64,000 nucleotides of DNA from Flagellimonas oceanensis. Lineage in GTDB: Bacteria > Bacteroidota > Bacteroidia > Flavobacteriales > Flavobacteriaceae. The notes under the pieces are model-generated. The model was not told the origin of the DNA, did no database searches, and worked only from the letters and a program-made list of their open reading frames with translations. Shown here one piece after another: positions 28,175 to 36,861 of the stretch. Within the stretch, counting starts at the first letter, position 1; each line of letters opens with the position of its first letter. The stretch is from contig NZ_RZNA01000047.1 of assembly GCF_003992595.1 (NCBI RefSeq), positions 322,927 to 386,926 on the forward strand. Reading direction: 5' to 3'. A program made the translations under genes and the position numbers.

Positions 28175-29013
28175 TGTACCAATTGTAGTTTATAATTTAC
28201 ATAAGATTGTGCCAAAAGACCAAATTTTTGGTAGTTGGGTACCCGAATCCTGGAATTCTTGATTTCCATAGGAGGGGTGCCCTGTAATTTTTGAAGTAAC
28301 TTTTTGTAGTATCTGTAGGCTGTATATACCCCGAATTTAGCTTGCTCTGGCAATTTTACGATACCTGAATAACCAAGGGCAAAATCCGCTTTTATCTCAT
28401 TTACGATTCGTTTTTTGGACACTTCGTCCAACTCCAACAAGTTGGTGTTCGGGAAATACGTTCGGTTCAAACCTTCAAAATCTGCTTTCAGGTCACGTAG
28501 AAAGTTCACTTTTTGGAAAGCGGAACCCAATGCCATGGCAGATTCTTTCAATTCTTCGTACTTCTCTTTGTCCCCTTTTACAAATACACACAAGCACATC
28601 AACCCTACCACATCGGCGGAGCCATAGATATACTCACGGTATTCATCAAAAGTCTCGTAATTTTTCTTTGTGAGGTCCATTCGCATACTCTTCATAAAAG
28701 ACGCTACCAAATGGTACGGAATATCATATTTATGAAAGGTATGCTGAAAGGAATTCAATATGGGGTTCAAACTGATTTTGTCCTCTAGTGCCTGCTCCAT
28801 ATCCTTTTCAAAGGCATCGAATAATTTTGCCTTATCGTAATCATGGAAAGTGTCCACAATTTCATCCGCAAAGCGCACAAATCCATAAATATTGTAGATG
28901 TCGGCACGTATGGATGGTGCCAACATTTTAGTGGCCAAAGAGAAAGAGGTGCTGTAAGACCGGGTAACGACCTTGCTGCAGTGGTACGAAACATCGTCAA
29001 AAATAGTTTTCAT
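28171..29013 (-). CDS. crtB: Phytoene synthase
   Basis: The 280-residue enzyme condenses two geranylgeranyl diphosphates to phytoene. The Asp-rich motifs DEIVD (in YGFVRFADEIVDTFHD) and the second one in NFLRDLKADFEGLNRTYFP match the prenyl-synthase signature of CrtB. It follows crtI with a 4-base gap and is coupled to crtZ. Confidence 0.94.
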   Translation of the reverse strand: MKTIFDDVSYHCSKVVTRSYSTSFSLATKMLAPSIRADIYNIYGFVRFADEIVDTFHDYDKAKLFDAFEKDMEQALEDKISLNPILNSFQHTFHKYDIPYHLVASFMKSMRMDLTKKNYETFDEYREYIYGSADVVGLMCLCVFVKGDKEKYEELKESAMALGSAFQKVNFLRDLKADFEGLNRTYFPNTNLLELDEVSKKRIVNEIKADFALGYSGIVKLPEQAKFGVYTAYRYYKKLLQKLQGTPPMEIKNSRIRVPNYQKFGLLAQSYVNYKLQLVQ

Positions 29014-29017
29014 CTTT

Positions 29018-30469
29018 TTACTTTTTAATGATTAAATCAGCCACCAGTTTACCGGATATCAGGGATGGTGGGACCCCTGGTCCGGGAACGGTCAACTGAC
29101 CGGTAAAGAACAAGTTTTTTACCTTGCTACTTTTGAGGTTAGGTCGTAAAAAAGCAGTTTGGCGCAACGTATTGGCCAAACCATAGGCGTTGCCTTTATA
29201 AGAGTTGTACTGTTCCACAAAATCGTTTACACAGAAACTCTCCTTAAAAATTACTGATTTTTTTACAGTTTGTTTTGTTAAATTTTCAAATCGGTCCATT
29301 ACAATATCGTAATATTGGTCCCTGAGTTGAGGGGTATCTTCCAAGCCTGGGGCAATCGGAACCAGGAAAAAGCCCGTTTCCTTTCCGCTAGGAGCCATCG
29401 ATGTATCGGTCACGGATGGGAAATTGGCATAGAACAATGGGTTACTTGGCCATTGTGGGTTGTCATAGATTTCTTGTGCATGTTTTTCAAAATCGGTATC
29501 AAAGAACAGGTTGTGATGCTCGATGTTTTCCAATTTTTTGTCAAAACCAATGTAAAACAACAAAGAGGAGGGAGCATAGGTCTTTTTGTCCCAGTACTCT
29601 TCGGAATATTGTCGGTATTTTTTATCGAGCAAGGTTTCTGAATGATGATAATCCGCACCACTTACCACATAATCCGCTAAATGGTTGGCCCCTTTACTGC
29701 GAATTCCAAGAACCTCGCCATCGGATACCAAAATGTGACTTGCAGGGCTTTGGGTGTGTATGGTAACCCCCAATTCTTCGGCCAGGCTTTTCATTGCTTT
29801 AATGATTTCGTACATACCTCCCTTTGGATGCCACGTGCCCAGACCGAAATCGGCAAAATTCATAAAACTGTAGAAGGATGGGGTCTTGTTCGGCTTTGCC
29901 CCCAAGAACAGCACCGGAAATTCCAAGGTGGATACCAGTTTTGGGTTTTTGAACCGCTTGCGGACCTGTTGGCTGATGGTCTTGAAAAATTGATCCACTT
30001 TTAAAACCGTTTCCTTGGTTACCAGTTCCAAAGGTGATAGCCCGGGACGAAGCACCACTTTATTGATGGCGATGTCATAATTTTCTTGGGCTTCGCTTAT
30101 AAATTGCTTCAGATGTTCACTGCTTCCAGCCTCAATGCGTTCGAACTCTGCACAGATATTCTCCATGCAATCCCCTATGGTAATGGTATCGTCCTCAAAG
30201 AAGATTTTATAGGCCGGGTTTAACTTGTCCAGTTGATAATAATCAGAGGTTTTCTTATTGAAATCCGCGAAAAACTTATCAAAAATATCAGGCATCCAAT
30301 ACCAGCTGGGGCCAATGTCAAAAGTGAACCCGTCCTGTACCAATTGGCGCGCCCTGCCGCCAACGGTATCATTTTTTTCGAACATTTCGACCTCGTATCC
30401 AGCATTGGCTAAATAACATGAGGCGGAAAGGGATGAAAAACCAGAACCAATGACAATTACTTTTCCCAT
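29018..30469 (-). CDS. crtI: Phytoene desaturase
   Basis: CrtI converts phytoene to lycopene with FAD. The 483-residue sequence starts KVIVIGSGFSSLSASCYLANAGYEVEMFE, a dinucleotide-binding fold, followed by GGRARQLVQDGFTFDIGPSWYWMP and ends with the C-terminal FTGQLTVPGPGVPPSLISG block typical of bacterial CrtI. The gene sits directly after the MerR regulator with a 6-base gap. No lycopene cyclase is encoded in this window. Confidence 0.95.
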   Translation of the reverse strand: MGKVIVIGSGFSSLSASCYLANAGYEVEMFEKNDTVGGRARQLVQDGFTFDIGPSWYWMPDIFDKFFADFNKKTSDYYQLDKLNPAYKIFFEDDTITIGDCMENICAEFERIEAGSSEHLKQFISEAQENYDIAINKVVLRPGLSPLELVTKETVLKVDQFFKTISQQVRKRFKNPKLVSTLEFPVLFLGAKPNKTPSFYSFMNFADFGLGTWHPKGGMYEIIKAMKSLAEELGVTIHTQSPASHILVSDGEVLGIRSKGANHLADYVVSGADYHHSETLLDKKYRQYSEEYWDKKTYAPSSLLFYIGFDKKLENIEHHNLFFDTDFEKHAQEIYDNPQWPSNPLFYANFPSVTDTSMAPSGKETGFFLVPIAPGLEDTPQLRDQYYDIVMDRFENLTKQTVKKSVIFKESFCVNDFVEQYNSYKGNAYGLANTLRQTAFLRPNLKSSKVKNLFFTGQLTVPGPGVPPSLISGKLVADLIIKK

Positions 30470-30475
30470 TGTGGT

Positions 30476-31375
30476 TTACAGGTTTTCTATAAATTGATTG
30501 ATGGATTTGAAGATGGTAATTGGACCTAGCGGTTTTTCTTCACTGATTTCCTGTATTTGGTGGCCCAATACGTATAATTTGGACCCTTTTGATTTACTCA
30601 AAACTTCACGGAATTGTTCAAAATAATCTTCGATTTCATCTTTGGTTGGCGATACAGTGAAATAGGATACAAATCTAGGATTGCTATAATATTTCAAAAG
30701 ATCTTCCAAGCTCACAATGGGCATGGTCTGACCTAAATAAATGGTTTTGTAACCCTGCAGAGCCAATTGATAGTTGATATACAAAAGTCCCAACTCATGA
30801 ATCTCGTTCTCAGGTAAAAAGAGTACGTATACTTCATCTTTGATTGTTGGGGCTTCAAACTGAAGCTTTTCCGTATGAATATAAATCTTTTGTTTGATGA
30901 GGTTGGAAATAAAATGTTCGTGCGCAGGACTGATGGTGTTGGTCTGCCATAAGAGTCCGAGTTCGTTAAGAAGTGGAATGAACACCTCGTTGAAGATCTG
31001 CGTGAACGATTTCTCTTCCATGAGCCCATTGTAGGTCTTCAAGAAAAGCGATTGGTCAAAGTTTAGCATTGCTAATTTAAAAGAGTTCAGTGCATGGCTC
31101 TTTTCACTCTTTTCAGCAATTATTTCATTGACGAGGGCAGGAATTTTTCCCTCTTCCAATTTGGCGATTTTTGAAATTTTATACCCATTGTTATAGAGCA
31201 GGGTAACGTTCAATAACTTTTGCAGACTTTCGAGATTGTAGGTGCGGATGTTCGTATCTGTCCTTTCTGGGCTGAACAAATTATATCTCTTTTCCCAAAT
31301 TCGGATGGTATGGGCCTTGATGCCAGAAAGGTTTTCCATATCCCGAATACTAAAAGAAGTTTTTACGTTGTTCAT
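30476..31375 (-). CDS. CarH/LitR-like MerR transcriptional regulator with B12-binding domain
   Basis: The 299-residue protein has a MerR winged HTH (FSIRDMENLSGIKAHTIRIWEKRY, residues 8-31), a helical cap and a Rossmann cobalamin-binding domain. The CarH cap motif Wx9EH is present as Trp143, Glu153 and His154. The cobalamin-ligand signature is E191-x-His193-x-x-Gly196 in ENEIHELG. CarH/LitR proteins bind adenosylcobalamin in the dark, repress carotenoid genes, and release DNA in light. It leads the operon crtI-crtB-crtZ, so autoregulation of the pigment genes is likely. Confidence 0.9.
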   Translation of the reverse strand: MNNVKTSFSIRDMENLSGIKAHTIRIWEKRYNLFSPERTDTNIRTYNLESLQKLLNVTLLYNNGYKISKIAKLEEGKIPALVNEIIAEKSEKSHALNSFKLAMLNFDQSLFLKTYNGLMEEKSFTQIFNEVFIPLLNELGLLWQTNTISPAHEHFISNLIKQKIYIHTEKLQFEAPTIKDEVYVLFLPENEIHELGLLYINYQLALQGYKTIYLGQTMPIVSLEDLLKYYSNPRFVSYFTVSPTKDEIEDYFEQFREVLSKSKGSKLYVLGHQIQEISEEKPLGPITIFKSINQFIENL

Positions 31376-31396
31376 TTTTTTTTATTAAACGTTAAA

Positions 31397-31404
31397 CAAA
31401 TTTA
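31397..31404 (-). promoter_or_regulatory. Putative -7 element of the carotenoid operon promoter
   Basis: On the minus strand this reads TAAATTTG (TAnnTTTG). It lies 21 bases upstream of the CarH-like gene start. No TTG is at the usual distance, as expected of a regulated promoter. An adjoining AACGTT palindrome could be part of an operator. Confidence 0.5.
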
Positions 31405-31513
31405 CAATTAAATGGATGCCATCCTAGTTTTTTATCATAAAATTTAGATTCTCTTTTAAGGGAGCCACTGACTTTTGCGGGCTAAATGAAATCTTCTGGG
31501 AAGGGGCCAAAAC

Positions 31514-31538
31514 CAAAAAAACCGCAAGAGATTGCGGT
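31514..31538 (-). terminator. Terminator for tRNA-Leu
   Basis: On the minus strand the stem ACCGCAA/TTGCGGT (31521-31527 with 31532-31538, 4-base loop) is followed by a run of T, directly downstream of the tRNA. Confidence 0.8.
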
Positions 31539-31546
31539 TTTTTCTG

Positions 31547-31630
31547 TGCCCACGACTGGAGTCGAACCAGCACGTCCTTACGAACACTACCCCCTCAAGG
31601 TAGCGTGTCTACCAATTCCACCACGTGGGC
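31547..31630 (-). tRNA. tRNA-Leu (GAG)
   Basis: The minus strand gives a class II tRNA. The acceptor stem is GCCCACG/CGTGGGC and the anticodon loop TTGAGGG is enclosed by CTACC/GGTAG, so the anticodon is GAG (leucine). A long variable arm follows and the T arm carries GGTTCGACTCC. CCA is not encoded. Confidence 0.93.
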
Positions 31631-31648
31631 TTTGGAATTTTAGGTGTG

Positions 31649-31656
31649 CAAATATA
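31649..31656 (-). promoter_or_regulatory. Putative -7 element for tRNA-Leu
   Basis: On the minus strand this reads TATATTTG (TAnnTTTG), 18 bases upstream of the tRNA 5' end. A matching -33 TTG is not evident. Confidence 0.45.
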
Positions 31657-31795
31657 ATTTTTTTGGACAAAAGGTCTGTATTTTAATGCCTTTTTCTAAA
31701 GGTCACTTTTTGTCGGTAACGGTTGGGAGGACTTTGCACAAAGTTTACAAAATCATAATATCCACCCGTTCTTATTTTTATGAAATTTGTTGCTG

Positions 31796-32356
31796 ATGAA
31801 GCACCCCCATACACATCAAGCGCACGATTTATTAGCTGTCCGAGTCCAAAATTCCGATAGAGCTGCTTTCAATGCCTTGTTTTCCGAGTTGTGGGAGCCC
31901 ATGTATGTTTACGCTGCTTCTCTGGTAATGAACGATTCCCTTGCAAAAGATTTGGTGCAGGACATCTGGATAGATTATTGGCAGCGAAGGGAGAGTGTAG
32001 AAGTAAGAAACATCAAATCATACCTCTTTAAGGCCATTCGTTATAAATGCTACAATGCTTTAAGGGATGTAAAGTTCAATGAAACACAAATAGAGGCGGC
32101 CAATTCCATCTACGTAGCTCCAGAAATGGAACTGGAAGAGGATGTTCTGGAACTGACCAAACGGATTGATGTGAGTTTGGCCAATCTGCCTCAAAGGTGC
32201 CAAGAAGTGTTCAGGTTGAGCCGGATACACCATATCAGCAATAAAGAAATCGCAAAGCAACTGAACATCTCCCATCGTTCGGTCGAAAATCAAATATCCT
32301 TTGCCCTTAGACGACTTAGGAAGGATCTCTCCATTGTTAAGTCAATGTTCCTTTGA
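31796..32356 (+). CDS. ECF-type RNA polymerase sigma factor (FecI-like)
   Basis: The 186-residue protein is a sigma-70 family ECF factor: region 2 (residues about 15-85, with AFNALFSELWEPMYVYAASLV and LAKDLVQDIWIDYWQRR) and region 4 with helix-turn-helix (LPQRCQEVFRLSRIHHISNKEIAKQLNISHRSVENQI). It probably directs transcription of the SusC/SusD genes under control of the adjacent FecR. The ATG at 31796 (MKHPHTHQ) was chosen over a TTG nine bases upstream. Confidence 0.92.
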   Translation: MKHPHTHQAHDLLAVRVQNSDRAAFNALFSELWEPMYVYAASLVMNDSLAKDLVQDIWIDYWQRRESVEVRNIKSYLFKAIRYKCYNALRDVKFNETQIEAANSIYVAPEMELEEDVLELTKRIDVSLANLPQRCQEVFRLSRIHHISNKEIAKQLNISHRSVENQISFALRRLRKDLSIVKSMFL

Positions 32357-32477
32357 TAAGTGTTTTTCTTAGCTAAAGGTTAAGAGGACTCCCTTAACTT
32401 TAAGTAATCATTAAACCCCATTTTTTGAGTGTGCGTCCATGTGCGTTTCCGGTACTTCTAGTTGAAATGGACACACA

Positions 32478-33437
32478 ATGACTGAAAATGAGATTAAGGT
32501 TTTGATGAAGAAATACCTCAATGGTACCATTACCAAAGAAGAGGAATCCCTTCTGGAAGCATTTGATCATAAACTGCTTTCCGAGAACCATCGAGATATA
32601 TTCAAGAATCCAAAACATAAGCAACAACTTTATCAAAAGTTGGCAAAGGGCATTGAAGGTTCCCGAAGAAAAAATCCCATGTACAAGTGGACGGGTATTG
32701 CAGCTTCCATAATCATTGCAATTGGTCTCGGGAATTTTGGATTCAATCACTATTCCCATGAGCAGGATATTGTCCAACCTACGGTTTTACTTACCAAAAC
32801 CACGGAATGGGGTCAAAAGTTGAATTTGGTCTTGGCCGATGGGACCGAGGTGTATTTGAACTCGGGGAGCACCATAAAATTCCCCCAGCGTTTTGATGGA
32901 AATAGCAGAGAGGTCGAACTGGAGGGAGAAGCCTTTTTTAATGTGGCCGAAAACCCCAACAAACCCTTTATCATTAAATCGGGGGAGGTGGAGACCACAG
33001 TATTGGGAACTTCGTTTAATGTGAACACCTATTCGGATAGCCAACACGTGGCGGTTACCGTGGCCACTGGCAAGGTAAAAGTGGCATCCCTAGCTAGCGA
33101 GATTTTCCTATTGCCCAATGAACAAGGTGTTTTTGACAAAGAGTCAAAATCCATTTCCAAGGAAAGAATAGACATCGCCAGTTTTCTGAATTGGAAAGAT
33201 GGAATCATTCATTTTGAGGATGCGGAACTGTCCCAAGTACTGCAGACCTTGGAACGCTGGTATGGGGTAAGCTTTTTGGTGGACAATGAAAATATTGGCG
33301 ATTGCCATATTACCGCAACGTACGACAATGAAAGATTGGATGCCATTCTGGAAAGCATAGTCTATGCAAAAAAGGGAATTCAGTACCAGTTTTTAGACAA
33401 TCATAAAATCCAATTAATGGGTAGATGCACAGACTAA
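32478..33437 (+). CDS. FecR-like anti-sigma factor
   Basis: The 319-residue protein has a short cytosolic N-terminal domain (EIKVLMKKYLNGTITKEEESLLEAF), one membrane segment near residues 73-92 and a periplasmic FecR domain (DGTEVYLNSGSTIKFPQRF, REVELEGEAFFNV) plus a C-terminal DUF4974-type domain. It transmits the outer-membrane signal from the STN-type SusC to the sigma factor upstream. It is in the usual sigma-FecR-SusC order of Bacteroidota. Confidence 0.92.
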   Translation: MTENEIKVLMKKYLNGTITKEEESLLEAFDHKLLSENHRDIFKNPKHKQQLYQKLAKGIEGSRRKNPMYKWTGIAASIIIAIGLGNFGFNHYSHEQDIVQPTVLLTKTTEWGQKLNLVLADGTEVYLNSGSTIKFPQRFDGNSREVELEGEAFFNVAENPNKPFIIKSGEVETTVLGTSFNVNTYSDSQHVAVTVATGKVKVASLASEIFLLPNEQGVFDKESKSISKERIDIASFLNWKDGIIHFEDAELSQVLQTLERWYGVSFLVDNENIGDCHITATYDNERLDAILESIVYAKKGIQYQFLDNHKIQLMGRCTD

Positions 33438-33586
33438 AAACCGACTTAAACCAAAATATCATCAGTATGACATAAAACAAACACCTAAAAAAAGAGACAG
33501 CCCGTAACACTTTGGCGAGCGGAAACAGGCTGTCGACTGTTCAATAATTACAAATACTTATAACCATTTAAACATTATGTGAAATT

Positions 33587-36500
33587 ATGAATTCACTAAC
33601 TATTAAACAATTAATCAAATTGACATTCCATACATTTTGCTTTCTGATTGTTTTGTCGCTCCTGAATCCGGTGCTTGCCGCCGATGCCAGAGGACAGAGC
33701 CTGGAAAGTTTTAGAGTGGATTTGTCCGTGGACGACGCCACCGTAGTAGATGTGCTGAGGCAAATTGAAGGCCAGACCGACTTTAAATTTGTGTACGACA
33801 GAAAGGTAGATAGGTTACGGAATACCTATGATATCGTTTACCAAAACGTTTCCCTGAAATCTGTTTTGGAATTGATGGCCAAAGATGCCGACCTTACTTT
33901 TAGAAGAATAAACAATACCATTTCCATAGATGTAAAACCCAAGGCCCCAAAACTTGTGGTCGAAGTGGTTTATTTAACCGTTACGGGACAAGTGACCGAT
34001 GAAAACGGAATACCATTGGCAGGTGCCTCGGTAATGGAAAAGGGTAGAGGCAATGGAACCATTACTGATTTTGATGGTAACTTCTCCATCGATGTGGAAA
34101 GCGACGCTGTCCTTCAGATTTCCTATTTGGGATATAAGCCCCAAGAAGTCGCGGTAGATGGACGCAGTACCATCAATGTACAGTTGGAGCAAGACGCCAC
34201 TATGTTGGAAGATGTTGTGGTCGTTGGATATGGAACCCAAAGGAAAACCGATGTAACAGGGTCCATCGCTTCCGTGGACAGTGAAGAATTCAACAAGGGT
34301 ATTGTAATGAACCCAGGACAACTTTTACAAGGTAAAGTGGCCGGTGTGAATATTTCCAATGTAAGTGGTGAGCCTGGTGCAGAGCAAGATGTAATCATCA
34401 GGGGTGTGGGAAGTCTACGTTCAGGGACCACGCCACTTTATGTTATCGATGGTTTTGCCTTGGACAATACCAGCACCGGGGTTCCAACTAACCCATTGAA
34501 CTTCATTAACCCACAGGATATTAAAAGTATCGATGTGTTGAAGGATGCCTCTGCAGCAGCCATTTATGGGGCTAGGGCCGCCAATGGGGTAATTGTGATT
34601 ACCACCAAAAGAGGTAAGGCAGGTAGAACCCAAATGGACCTTAATGTTTCCACTGGTTTTTCAACCTTGGCCAATCAAGTGGATGTTTTTTCCGCAGACC
34701 GTTTTAGACAAGAAGTGGTTGCCACTGGAGGTACATTGGAAGATGGAGGAGCCAATACCAACTGGCAAGATGCCTTGAGTAGGACAGGGTTTTCAAAGAA
34801 CGTGAACTTTGCCATGAGTGGGGCATCGGACCAATTTTCTTACCGTGCCTCTTTGGGAGTGAACGACCAAGAAGGAATTCTTAGGGGCAATGATCTTAAG
34901 CGTTATTCAGGAAGGTTGAACTTGACCCAAAGGGCCTTCAACGATCGTTTAAAGATTGAGTTCAATATGACGGCGACAAGAACCGAGAACCTACGTGCAG
35001 ATGCACGTGCCATTGTGGGCGACATGCTCCAGTTGAATCCTACCTTGCCATTGTACACTGATGGTCAACCAACTCTGCTGGACAACATGCTCAATCCTTT
35101 GACCAGAGAGCGAATTTACAGCGACGACGCCGTGAACCATCGTATTTTGGCCAACTTGGCTCCTTCTGTGGAAATCGTGAAAGGACTTACCTATAAATTG
35201 AACTTGGGTGTTGATTATTCTACAACCGATAGGGATATACAGCTGAAACCATATTCCTTGTTGGAGGATTACATCAGAGGCGAGCTGAACAGTATCTACA
35301 CGACCAATAAGAACAGCTTGATTGAAAATACGTTGACCTACAACTTGACAACGGAGCAGCACAACTTTACTTTTTTGGTCGGTCATACCTACCAGGAAAC
35401 CTATGTGCACCAGAAGAGTTTTGAGATGGAAGGCTTTTCCGATAACGGAATCGATCCAAAATATCAGGATCAGATCAGTTCAGAGGATACACCGACCTAT
35501 ATGAACACTTATGCGACCAAAAATGAATTGCAGTCTTTCTTTGGAAGGGCCAACTATGTTTTCGATAACAGATATATGTTAACGGCCACTATGAGGGCAG
35601 ATGGTTCGTCCAAGTTCGGAGGAAACAACAAATACGGGTATTTCCCATCCGTGGCCGCTGGCTGGAACATTATGAACGAAGAGTTTCTTAGTTCCAATGC
35701 AACCGTTAACAATTTGAAACTAAGGGCCAGCTGGGGTAGAACAGGTAACCAAGAGATTCCTTCAAAAATTACCAAAAGAAGTTTTACCGATAGCAGGGAC
35801 AATAACGATTCCTATCCAATAAACGGAGACGAAAGTACCCTGGCAGACTATCCGTACGGAACTATCTTTACACGTTTGGCCAATCCCGATATTCAATGGG
35901 AAGTGTCGGAGCAGTTGGATTTTGGTCTGGATTTTGGCTTGTTCAACAATCGTTTGTCCGGTACTTTGGATTATTTCAATAAGGTATCCGAGAACATTTT
36001 GTTGGAAGTGACCCCTGCAGATCCTGTACAGCCAACCGATAAATATTGGACCAACATTCCGGATATGGAAATCAAGAACAGCGGTATAGAGTTTTCCTTG
36101 GATTATCATAGCGATTACAGTAAGGATTTCTCTTATAACATTGGAGGAAACTTTGCCTATACCAAAAACGAGGTTTCCAATTCTCCTTACGAAGTCTTGA
36201 CCACAGGAGCCGCACAGGGAGCTGGTCAGACCGATGCGACCATTAACGGAAACATCAATGGCGAGCCTATCGGCGCATTTTACATGCAGGAATTCTTGGG
36301 GATCGGGGACGATGGCCTAAGTATATTGTCCGATGACAGACAAGTAGTGGGAAGTGCATTGCCCGACCTGATCTATGCATTCTATCTCAACTTCAACTAC
36401 AAGAACTTTGATCTTGGTTTGAATTTTAACGGGGTATCCGGCAACAAGGTGTACAATCACACAGCTATGTCGTTGTTCAGCAAAGGGCTTTTGAGCTCCA

Positions 36501-36841
36501 ACTTCAACACAACATCCATTGCTACAGAATTTCCCAACGAGGATATTACCAACTCCAATGCCGTATCCACCAGATATTTGGAGGATGGCGATTTCTTGAG
36601 GTTGAACAATGCCACTTTAGGGTACAACTTGAACCCTGAACTCGTTGGACTTGATGGTTTGGTCAATACGATTCGATTCTCCGTAACAGGACAAAACTTG
36701 TTCGTGATAACGGATTACAATGGTTTTGATCCTGAAATCAATTCAAACTTGACTATTGATGGCATACAGACCTTTGGGATCGATTACTTCAACTATCCCA
36801 AAACAAGAACCCTTGTATTTGGCTTAAACGTATCATTCTAA
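33587..36841 (+). CDS. SusC/RagA-type TonB-dependent outer-membrane transporter with STN domain
   Basis: The 1084-residue receptor has a signal peptide, an STN (secretin/TonB short N-terminal) domain near residues 50-110 (VVDVLRQIEGQTDFKFVYDRKV) and a carboxypeptidase D regulatory-like domain (VTGQVTDENGIPLAGASV) at about 127-205. The TonB box/plug junction (DVVVVGYGTQRKTDVTGSI) and plug (GVGSLRSGTTPLYVIDGF) are followed by a 22-strand barrel. The STN domain is the part that contacts FecR. It transports a nutrient captured by the SusD protein downstream. Confidence 0.96.
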   Translation: MNSLTIKQLIKLTFHTFCFLIVLSLLNPVLAADARGQSLESFRVDLSVDDATVVDVLRQIEGQTDFKFVYDRKVDRLRNTYDIVYQNVSLKSVLELMAKDADLTFRRINNTISIDVKPKAPKLVVEVVYLTVTGQVTDENGIPLAGASVMEKGRGNGTITDFDGNFSIDVESDAVLQISYLGYKPQEVAVDGRSTINVQLEQDATMLEDVVVVGYGTQRKTDVTGSIASVDSEEFNKGIVMNPGQLLQGKVAGVNISNVSGEPGAEQDVIIRGVGSLRSGTTPLYVIDGFALDNTSTGVPTNPLNFINPQDIKSIDVLKDASAAAIYGARAANGVIVITTKRGKAGRTQMDLNVSTGFSTLANQVDVFSADRFRQEVVATGGTLEDGGANTNWQDALSRTGFSKNVNFAMSGASDQFSYRASLGVNDQEGILRGNDLKRYSGRLNLTQRAFNDRLKIEFNMTATRTENLRADARAIVGDMLQLNPTLPLYTDGQPTLLDNMLNPLTRERIYSDDAVNHRILANLAPSVEIVKGLTYKLNLGVDYSTTDRDIQLKPYSLLEDYIRGELNSIYTTNKNSLIENTLTYNLTTEQHNFTFLVGHTYQETYVHQKSFEMEGFSDNGIDPKYQDQISSEDTPTYMNTYATKNELQSFFGRANYVFDNRYMLTATMRADGSSKFGGNNKYGYFPSVAAGWNIMNEEFLSSNATVNNLKLRASWGRTGNQEIPSKITKRSFTDSRDNNDSYPINGDESTLADYPYGTIFTRLANPDIQWEVSEQLDFGLDFGLFNNRLSGTLDYFNKVSENILLEVTPADPVQPTDKYWTNIPDMEIKNSGIEFSLDYHSDYSKDFSYNIGGNFAYTKNEVSNSPYEVLTTGAAQGAGQTDATINGNINGEPIGAFYMQEFLGIGDDGLSILSDDRQVVGSALPDLIYAFYLNFNYKNFDLGLNFNGVSGNKVYNHTAMSLFSKGLLSSNFNTTSIATEFPNEDITNSNAVSTRYLEDGDFLRLNNATLGYNLNPELVGLDGLVNTIRFSVTGQNLFVITDYNGFDPEINSNLTIDGIQTFGIDYFNYPKTRTLVFGLNVSF

Positions 36842-36861
36842 TCAAAAAAACACTTCAAAAA

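Noticed and set aside
31796..33437. Sigma/anti-sigma pair as part of iron uptake (FecI/FecR)
   Set aside because: The SusD partner and the phosphatases point to organic phosphate, and no siderophore genes are nearby.
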